A stretch of 11,681 nt of DNA from Methanobacterium sp. (GTDB taxonomy: Archaea; Methanobacteriota; Methanobacteria; Methanobacteriales; Methanobacteriaceae). The notes beneath the pieces are model-generated. The model was not told the origin of the DNA and made no database searches. It was given only the letters and a program-made list of their open reading frames with translations. Positions within the stretch are counted from its first letter, which is position 1, and the number at the start of each line of letters is the position of its first letter. The position numbers and the translations under genes were made by a program. Shown one piece after another: positions 7,058 through 11,681 of this stretch. The DNA is taken from NCBI GenBank assembly GCA_020854975.1, contig JAHKLQ010000178.1:1-11681 (forward strand), written 5' to 3'.

Positions 7058-7071
7058 TGAATATATATTCA
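7058..7071. promoter_or_regulatory. perfect 14-bp palindrome at the DUF134 transcription start
   Basis: TGAATATATATTCA is perfectly self-complementary and covers the expected transcription start, ending four bases before the ATG. A protein bound here would block initiation. The gene downstream encodes a helix-turn-helix protein, so autorepression is a natural inference. Confidence 0.45.
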
Positions 7072-7075
7072 GAAC

Positions 7076-7654
7076 ATGGCAAGGCCACGAAGATTCAGGA
7101 GAATTTCACAAGAACCTCAAATTCGATGCTTCAAACCAGAAAGAGATGATATAGATAATCTGGACTCTATCGAAATTTTAATAGATGAATTTGAAGCAAT
7201 TAGACTAAGAGACTATCATGACATCCAGCAGAAGAGATCTGCAGAGATAATGGGGGTTTCACAGCCCACCTTTCATCGTATCTTAAATTCTGCCCGGAAA
7301 AAAATAGCTGATGCCCTGATTAATGGGAATCCCTTAGTAATTGTGGGAAGAGGCCATCTGATCACCTATGAATGTAAGGATTGTGGATTCGAATGGCAAC
7401 ACCCACATAAAGAATATGAGAAATGTCCAGACTGTGCATCTTCCAACATCATCCAAGTGGAAGAAGAATACTCATCAGAATCTGAGGAGTTTTTACTGCA
7501 GAGAAGATCTTATGGAGGTAGAGGAGTTGGAGCAGGACCTCCAACAGTATGCCGGTGCCCCAATTGTGGTTATGAATCTCCAAAAGAATTAGCAGTGCCT
7601 TGTAGCAATACTAAATGCCCTAAATGTGAAACACCCCTCTGTGGGGATGATTAA
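7076..7654 (+). CDS. DUF134 (UPF0251) helix-turn-helix protein with zinc ribbons
   Basis: This 192-residue protein is a putative DNA-binding regulator. The N-terminus MARPRRFRRISQEP is the hallmark of the DUF134/UPF0251 family and confirms the ATG at 7076 although no ribosome binding site precedes it. A helix-turn-helix lies at about 52-80 (SAEIMGVSQPTFHRILNSAR). Unlike minimal family members of about 100 residues, this one has a C-terminal extension with two cysteine clusters. The first is CKDC (100-103) with CPDC (117-120). The second is CRCPNC (159-164) with C176, CPKC (181-184) and C189. These look like zinc ribbons, though metal or redox sensing cannot be excluded. A Gly-rich linker (147-154) precedes the second cluster. 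The target is unknown; the neighbours make its own promoter and atwA candidates. Confidence 0.88.
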   Translation: MARPRRFRRISQEPQIRCFKPERDDIDNLDSIEILIDEFEAIRLRDYHDIQQKRSAEIMGVSQPTFHRILNSARKKIADALINGNPLVIVGRGHLITYECKDCGFEWQHPHKEYEKCPDCASSNIIQVEEEYSSESEEFLLQRRSYGGRGVGAGPPTVCRCPNCGYESPKELAVPCSNTKCPKCETPLCGDD

Positions 7655-7686
7655 AGGTTGAAAACCAGGGGATTACATTACCTAAC

Positions 7687-7786
7687 TCTAAGGAAGGTAT
7701 CATCCCACTCTAAGGAAGGTATCATCCCACTCTAAGGAAGGTATCATCCCACTCTAAGGAAGGTATCATCCAACCCTAAGGAAGGT
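7687..7786 (+). repeat. tandem array of a 22-bp repeat, four full copies and one partial
   Basis: Copies occupy 7687-7708, 7709-7730, 7731-7752 and 7753-7774. Each begins TCTAAGGAAGG and ends CATCCCAC; the first three are identical and the fourth has one change (A at 7772). A partial copy, CCTAAGGAAGGT, follows at 7775-7786. There are no spacers between units. The period is about two helical turns, and 22 is not a multiple of three, so the array is not a coding repeat. It lies between the DUF134 stop (7654) and the atwA start (7886). Confidence 0.97.
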
Positions 7787-7885
7787 CATAGTATTGTTGA
7801 ATAAAAAAATCCTGATGAATAAAAAAAATGGTTTAGATATCGTTTTAATCCTATCAATAAAAAAAATAAGAAATTTGGTGGTTGA
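7787..7885 (+). promoter_or_regulatory. atwA leader and probable promoter
   Basis: This AT-rich stretch holds three similar AATAAAAAAA tracts (about 7801-7809, 7819-7828 and 7857-7867), a weak TATA-like TTTAGATAT at 7832-7840, and the atwA ribosome binding site GGTGG four bases before the ATG. If that TATA box is used, the leader is about 20-25 bases and the 22-bp array lies just upstream of the promoter. Confidence 0.4.
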
Positions 7886-9481
7886 ATGTCTTTCATAGAA
7901 ATAAAAAACATCTCAAAAACATTCAATGACGTTGAAGTCCTAAAAAACTTGAATATCAATGTGGAAGAAGGAAAAATACTGGGAATTCTCGGTAAAAGTG
8001 GTTCGGGAAAATCTGTTCTCATGAACATGCTCCGAGGAATGAAAGATTACAAGCCCGATGAAGGTCAAATCATTTACCACATCTCAGTATGCCCGGAATG
8101 TCTCACTGTTGAACCACCATCCATGGAAAACAAGAAATGCAAATGCGGAGGTCAATTTGAGAAAAGGGAAGTGGATTTCTGGAATACTGACCGACACCTC
8201 TTTGCAGCTATCCGGCGCCGTATCTCCATAATGTTACAGAGAACCTTTGCACTGTATGAAGATGACACTGTAATTGATAATGTTTTAAAATCAATTGAAG
8301 GGTATGATGAAGAAGAAAGCACATACCGGGCCATTGATCTTCTTGAACTGGCCCAGATGACCCATCGTATCACTCACATTGCCCGTGATCTTAGTGGTGG
8401 GGAGAAACAGAGAGTAGTTCTGGCCCGTCAATTGGCCAAGGAGCCCATGGTATTCCTGGCAGATGAACCCACCGGTACTCTGGATCCTACTACCGCAGAA
8501 CTGATACATCAAGCACTTATTGAAGGTGTTAAGGCCAAGGGACTCAGCATGATAATCAATTCCCACTGGCCAGAGGTGATGAGAGATCTCTCTGATCATG
8601 TGATCTGGCTGGATAATGGGGAAGTGGTCATGGAAGGAGACCCAGAAACCGTGGTTGAAAGTTTCATGGAACATGTACCCCAGACCAAACGGAGTGCAGA
8701 ATTCGAAACTGGTGGACCCATCATTGAAATAACCGATGTTAAAAAACATTATTATTCCCTTGACCGAGGAGTAGTTAAAGCCGTGGATGGTATTGACCTC
8801 ACTGTAGATGAAGGAGAAATATACGGAGTGGTGGGCTTATCTGGAGCTGGTAAAACCACCTTATCCCGAATGTTATATGGACTCACTGATCCCAGCAGTG
8901 GCCAGATAATGGTTAAATTAGGGGATAACTGGATCGATATGACTGAAAAAGGACCATTCGGACGTGGACGGGTTAAACCTTACCTGGGAATTCTCCACCA
9001 AGAATACAGTCTCTACCCTCACCGTAATGTTCTGGGAAACCTTACAGAATCCATTAGTTTAGAATTACCTGCAGAATTTGCCAAGATCAAAGCATTATAT
9101 GTGCTGAATGCAGTTGGATTCAGTGAAAATTATGCTGAAAACATCCTATACAAATATCATGATGAGTTAAGTGGAGGGGAACGCCACCGGGTGGCCCTGG
9201 CCCAGGTACTCATTAGGGAACCTAAAATTATTATTCTGGATGAACCCACAGGTACCATGGACCCCATAACCAGAGTACAGGTCACAGATTCCATTAAAAA
9301 AGCACGTGAAGAGCTTAATCAGACTTTTCTCATAATTTCTCATGACATGGACTTTGTCCTGGATGTTTGTGATCGAGCCTCCCTTATGAGGGGTGGTAAA
9401 ATCCTTAAAACCGGACTTCCCAATGAAGTTGTGGAAGATCTGACTGTTAAAGAGAAAAATAAGATGTTAAGTAAAGGATGA
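7886..9481 (+). CDS. atwA: methyl-coenzyme M reductase activation component A2 (double ABC ATPase)
   Basis: This soluble ATPase takes part in reductive activation of methyl-coenzyme M reductase, the step that brings nickel in F430 to Ni(I). The 531 residues contain two complete ABC domains and no membrane segment. Domain 1 has Walker A GKSGSGKS (36-43), signature LSGGEKQ (169-175), Walker B VFLADEP (189-195) and H227. Domain 2 has GLSGAGKT (317-324), LSGGERH (428-434), IIILDEP (448-454) and H486. An insertion in domain 1 carries CPEC (69-72) and CKC (85-87), a probable metal knuckle typical of A2. These features and the length separate it from transport ATPases and from ABCE1, which has N-terminal iron-sulfur clusters. 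The ATG follows GGTGGTTGA. It stands alone: a repeat array lies upstream and oligo-T terminators lie downstream. MCR operon genes are not in the window. Confidence 0.93.
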   Translation: MSFIEIKNISKTFNDVEVLKNLNINVEEGKILGILGKSGSGKSVLMNMLRGMKDYKPDEGQIIYHISVCPECLTVEPPSMENKKCKCGGQFEKREVDFWNTDRHLFAAIRRRISIMLQRTFALYEDDTVIDNVLKSIEGYDEEESTYRAIDLLELAQMTHRITHIARDLSGGEKQRVVLARQLAKEPMVFLADEPTGTLDPTTAELIHQALIEGVKAKGLSMIINSHWPEVMRDLSDHVIWLDNGEVVMEGDPETVVESFMEHVPQTKRSAEFETGGPIIEITDVKKHYYSLDRGVVKAVDGIDLTVDEGEIYGVVGLSGAGKTTLSRMLYGLTDPSSGQIMVKLGDNWIDMTEKGPFGRGRVKPYLGILHQEYSLYPHRNVLGNLTESISLELPAEFAKIKALYVLNAVGFSENYAENILYKYHDELSGGERHRVALAQVLIREPKIIILDEPTGTMDPITRVQVTDSIKKAREELNQTFLIISHDMDFVLDVCDRASLMRGGKILKTGLPNEVVEDLTVKEKNKMLSKG

Positions 9482-9499
9482 ATAAACTTAAGTGATGGA

Positions 9500-9536
9500 T
9501 TTATTTTTCTTTTTATAACCCTTTTTTTATTTTTTT
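9500..9536 (+). terminator. oligo-T terminators after atwA
   Basis: Two T-rich runs, at 9500-9515 and 9522-9536, begin about 20 bases after the atwA stop, with a further seven-T run at about 9550. Archaeal RNA polymerase terminates on such coding-strand T tracts without needing a hairpin. Confidence 0.65.
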
Positions 9537-9603
9537 AGGATTATACATCATTTTTTTAGAATTTCAAAATCCTTAAAAATAATTTTTTATGAATTTAAAA
9601 TTT

Positions 9604-9699
9604 ATGGAAGGTGATATTGTGTATAAAATAATTTTATTTGCCTTAACCTTGGGTGTAATTATTTTCTGCATTGTGAATGACCCAGTGAATAAAAATTAG
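9604..9699 (+). CDS. possible small single-pass membrane peptide (26 or 31 residues)
   Basis: A short frame reads MYKIILFALTLGVIIFCIV followed by a polar tail ending in NKN and a TAG stop at 9697-9699. The whole core forms one hydrophobic helix with a short charged C-terminus. The GTG at 9619 is preceded by GGAAGGTGAT (9606-9615), a strong ribosome binding site whose GG core lies seven bases upstream, the same arrangement as in front of tspO. An in-frame ATG at 9604 would add MEGDI but lacks a ribosome binding site. A TATA-like TTATACAT at 9541-9548 could drive it. It lies between atwA and the alkylation repair gene. No family is recognised; such a small frame could be chance, but the ribosome binding site argues for translation. 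Confidence 0.45.
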   Translation: MEGDIVYKIILFALTLGVIIFCIVNDPVNKN

Positions 9700-9717
9700 G
9701 ATAATATTTTTCCCTTA

Positions 9718-10413
9718 TTATTTATTTTTCCTTATATTGTTTCCCAATCGTTTCTGGACTTTATCACTTTTTAACTCCCGAAGAGCATCTTTAGCAATCC
9801 ATTTAGCACTTTTAGAATCAATTTTGTGGATATCTTCAGCGATTTCAATGGCTTTTTGGTTAAGATTAATGTTCCTTTTTCCAATATGTCTTAAAGCCCA
9901 ATTTACCGCTTTTTTAACATAGTTACGATTATCTGTTGATTCTTTGATTATCATGGGGAAGAATTGTTCGAATTTTTCATCAGGGGCTTTTTTATCATGA
10001 ACTGCCAGAACTGCTATTAAAGTGAACGCTGCTCGTTTAACAAACTCTTCATCCCGCATGCTCCATTCAAATATTTTTTGATAGGCAAATGGTGTCCTAC
10101 GGAAAAGTTTCATACAGCACTGGTCACATATCTCCCAGAAATCAAATTCAACAGCCCATCTATCCATCTGTTTGGAAGTTACCAGATCAGGGTCCTCGAT
10201 CATACAGGCCAGGATCCTGGTTTCCCTGTAACCCGCTTCCCATAGTTCAGTCGCCAGTTTGTGATCTTTACCCGCACTTTTGGCTATTCGCCTTAATTCA
10301 GGTATTCTAACTGCGAAAGTCTTTTGGGGGTTGATTCCGAACCGGGCCATTCCCTCCACATCTTCCGGGCTGGAAAGTGATTCCAACTCTTTAATTATTT
10401 CTTCCAATTTCAT
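9718..10413 (-). CDS. DNA alkylation repair protein, AlkD-like HEAT-repeat glycosylase
   Basis: This 231-residue cytoplasmic protein is of the AlkC/AlkD-type DNA alkylation repair family, which removes N3- and N7-alkylated bases by a HEAT-like helical scaffold that does not flip the base. Key AlkD residues are visible: W93 and D97 in DFWEICDQ match the catalytic W109/D113 pair of Bacillus cereus AlkD, and W172 in VNWALRHIGK matches W187. The spacing is nearly the same. Basic residues are frequent in the C-terminal half, as expected for binding the DNA backbone. The start ATG at 10413 is preceded by AGAGGTT on the minus strand. A TATA-like TTATTTAT lies at about 10447-10454. It is divergent from the drug efflux gene and transcribed toward the small membrane ORF. 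The family call is firm; actual glycosylase activity is inferred. Confidence 0.9.
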   Translation of the reverse strand: MKLEEIIKELESLSSPEDVEGMARFGINPQKTFAVRIPELRRIAKSAGKDHKLATELWEAGYRETRILACMIEDPDLVTSKQMDRWAVEFDFWEICDQCCMKLFRRTPFAYQKIFEWSMRDEEFVKRAAFTLIAVLAVHDKKAPDEKFEQFFPMIIKESTDNRNYVKKAVNWALRHIGKRNINLNQKAIEIAEDIHKIDSKSAKWIAKDALRELKSDKVQKRLGNNIRKNK

Positions 10414-10462
10414 GTGAACCTCTAAATCATATTAACCTTAAAAGATAAATAAATAATGAAAA

Positions 10463-10492
10463 AGTGTGTTAAAAGAATAAAAATAATACACT
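10463..10492. promoter_or_regulatory. inverted repeat, 9-bp arms, between alkD-like and MFS genes
   Basis: AGTGTGTTA at 10463-10471 and TAATACACT at 10484-10492 are inverted with eight of nine positions complementary and a 12-base A-rich spacer. It lies about 50 bases upstream of the alkylation repair start and could be an operator or a weak hairpin. Confidence 0.4.
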
Positions 10493-10518
10493 GTTGATTC
10501 AATCGGATGAAAATTATT

Positions 10519-10536
10519 CTTGATTGATTAGTCAAG
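10519..10536. promoter_or_regulatory. inverted repeat CTTGA...TCAAG upstream of MFS gene (operator candidate)
   Basis: CTTGATTGATTAGTCAAG has 5-bp complementary arms around an 8-base centre. It lies 73 bases before the efflux transporter start. Efflux genes are often controlled by MarR- or TetR-type regulators at such sites; no regulator gene is in view. Confidence 0.4.
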
Positions 10537-10608
10537 GGATTTAGTGCCAATTATTGAAAACACTGCACCTTAATCGAAAATGACATGGTTTATGAGGGGT
10601 TGAGATAA

Positions 10609-11681
10609 ATGCTTGAAAGCTTGCGAGATAATCAAAAACTGACTCTTCTTGTAATTTCACTGGCCAATTTCATGTCTTTCCTGGACATATCCATTGTAAA
10701 TGTTTCTCTGCCCACCATGGCCAAATATTTTGGTGTCACCACCAATGATATCTTATGGACTATTTTAATATACATCATTGTTTTAGGTAGTTTTTTAATT
10801 GTTTTCGGAAAATTAGCCCAGCAGAAAGGTTTTAAGAAAGTTTTTCTCACTGGATTTGTTATTTTCATTGTAGGATCCAGTTTAAGTGGTATTTCCACCC
10901 AGTTCCATGAACTCATACTTTTCAGGCTGGTGCAGGCTTTCGGTGCAGCCATGTTCTCCGCCATAACTGCTGCCATGGTCTTAGAATACCTTCCTGAAAA
11001 TAAAAGGGGTAGAAATCTGGGAATTGTAACCACCATCGGGTCACTTGGACTGGCTTTAGGTCCCCTATTAGGTGGTTTTATCACTGAATACATTAATTTC
11101 CACTGGATATTCTTTATAAACATCCCTATAGGCATTATTGGCATAATTCTTGGTCATGCTACTCTCCATGAGACTCGAAAACATCCCGGGTCTCTGGATC
11201 TTGTTGGGGTGACCATGTTTTTCATTGCCCAGAGTACGCTTATTTTTGCCCTTAACAAGGGATTGGATTATGGGTGGACTTCTACCATTATCCTGGGAAG
11301 TTTTATCTGTTCAATTATTTTCTGGGTTCTTTTCGTTTTACAGGAATCCAGAGCCGGAGAACCTCTTATAAACCTTAATTACTTAAAGATGAAGGAGATT
11401 GCCCTGGCCAACAGTGCCAACATTCTCTCCAACATGCCCTTTGCCGGGGCAGTGGTTCTCCTGCCATTCTATTTTGAAGTGGTGAAAGGTATGAGCACCA
11501 GTCATTCTGGTCTGATGCTGACTCTGATGCCCATTGCCATTTTCATAGTAGGACCACTGGCCGGTACTATTTCTGATAAAATAGCCCCTAACCGGGTTAC
11601 CCTTATGGGAGCAGTGATTGGAGTAATTGGATGTGTGGTTTTATCCACCTTCAACCCTTCAAGCAGTTTTCTTTACATAGC
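10609..11681 (+). CDS. MFS drug efflux transporter, DHA2/EmrB-QacA type, partial (C-terminus beyond window)
   Basis: This is a proton-coupled multidrug exporter of the major facilitator superfamily, 14-helix DHA2 branch, in the cytoplasmic membrane. The first 357 codons are present. The opening helix has LDISIVNVSLP (25-35), the DHA2 signature. Motif B is LILFRLVQAFGAA (102-114) with R106, and motif C is GSLGLALGPLLGG (144-156). Motif A, GKLAQQKGFKKVF (67-79), has glutamine where the conserved aspartate is normally found. About nine or ten transmembrane helices are covered before the window ends. ATG 10609 follows GAGGGG with nine bases of spacing. It is divergent from the alkylation repair gene, with 195 bases between them and two inverted repeats there. 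Substrate range cannot be inferred. No frameshift is seen in the visible part. Confidence 0.92.
   Translation, partial: MLESLRDNQKLTLLVISLANFMSFLDISIVNVSLPTMAKYFGVTTNDILWTILIYIIVLGSFLIVFGKLAQQKGFKKVFLTGFVIFIVGSSLSGISTQFHELILFRLVQAFGAAMFSAITAAMVLEYLPENKRGRNLGIVTTIGSLGLALGPLLGGFITEYINFHWIFFINIPIGIIGIILGHATLHETRKHPGSLDLVGVTMFFIAQSTLIFALNKGLDYGWTSTIILGSFICSIIFWVLFVLQESRAGEPLINLNYLKMKEIALANSANILSNMPFAGAVVLLPFYFEVVKGMSTSHSGLMLTLMPIAIFIVGPLAGTISDKIAPNRVTLMGAVIGVIGCVVLSTFNPSSSFLYI

Larger units (their letters stand above)
6774..7075. other. 302-base AT-rich divergent intergenic region
   Basis: This spacer separates the sensor kinase (minus) from the DUF134 gene (plus). It contains the kinase ribosome binding site GGAGGTG (about 6777-6784, minus), a kinase TATA box at 6834-6842, a 12-bp perfect palindrome at 6864-6875, a DUF134 TATA box at 7043-7049 and a 14-bp perfect palindrome at 7058-7071. 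The central part (about 6880-7030) is strongly AT-rich, with oligo-T runs around 6963 and 6992. I see no gene or structured RNA in it. Confidence 0.7.

Noticed and set aside
7656..7666. Hairpin GGTT-GAA-AACC just after the DUF134 stop as a terminator
   Set aside because: The stem is only four base pairs and is not followed by a T tract.
7687..7786. CRISPR array
   Set aside because: The 22-bp units are directly adjacent, with no unique spacers between them, and there are no cas genes in the window.
7886..9481. ABCE1/RNase L inhibitor or a duplicated transport ATPase
   Set aside because: The N-terminal iron-sulfur cluster motifs of ABCE1 are absent, while the Cys knuckle insertion in domain 1 and the length fit MCR component A2.
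10632..11144. 170-residue minus-strand frame opposite the MFS gene
   Set aside because: It is antisense to a clear DHA2 transporter, is rich in Met, Lys and Pro with no recognisable domain, and lacks a ribosome binding site.

Overview
The window most likely comes from a methanogenic archaeon of the Methanobacteriales, probably a mesophilic Methanobacterium. The strongest marker is a complete gene at 7886-9481 for component A2 (AtwA) of the methyl-coenzyme M reductase (MCR) activation system. This is a double-ABC ATPase known from methanogens and related MCR-bearing archaea. Supporting signs are AT-rich spacers with archaeal TATA boxes (for example 6834-6842 minus and 7043-7049 plus), oligo-T terminators, GGAGGT/GGTGAT-type ribosome binding sites, and a DUF134 protein. 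Genus and species are inferred, not shown.

Layout. Positions 1-1485 (minus) hold a two-gene ABC-2 exporter operon: ATPase first, then a permease that is cut by the window edge. Divergent from it, four plus-strand genes follow with short gaps: a metallo-beta-lactamase-fold/double-rhodanese protein (about 1661-3031), a small FMN-binding split-barrel flavoprotein (3121-3597), a TspO/MBR membrane protein (3655-4140) and a HEAT-repeat protein (4230-4988). The set looks like a sulfur, redox and tetrapyrrole stress group, although no joint function can be proven from the sequence. Convergent with it is a 593-residue soluble hybrid sensor: REC, two PAS domains, HisKA_2 and an HATPase domain (4992-6773, minus).

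A 302-base AT-rich divergent spacer (6774-7075) carries both promoters and two perfect palindromes. It leads into a DUF134 helix-turn-helix protein with zinc-ribbon cysteines (7076-7654), which appears to be translated from a leaderless or nearly leaderless mRNA. Between this gene and atwA lies a tandem array of four full and one partial 22-bp repeats (7687-7786). After atwA come oligo-T terminators, a possible 26-31 residue membrane peptide (9604-9699), an AlkD-like DNA alkylation repair protein (9718-10413, minus) and the first 357 codons of a 14-TM-type drug efflux transporter of the major facilitator superfamily (from 10609 to the right edge).

Most genes belong to known families. The less ordinary signals are the 22-bp array placed between a putative regulator and the MCR-activation ATPase, the MBL/rhodanese gene that lacks any ordinary start codon where homology requires one, a perfect 20-bp direct repeat around the TspO stop codon, the short membrane ORF with its own ribosome binding site, and several operator-like palindromes.
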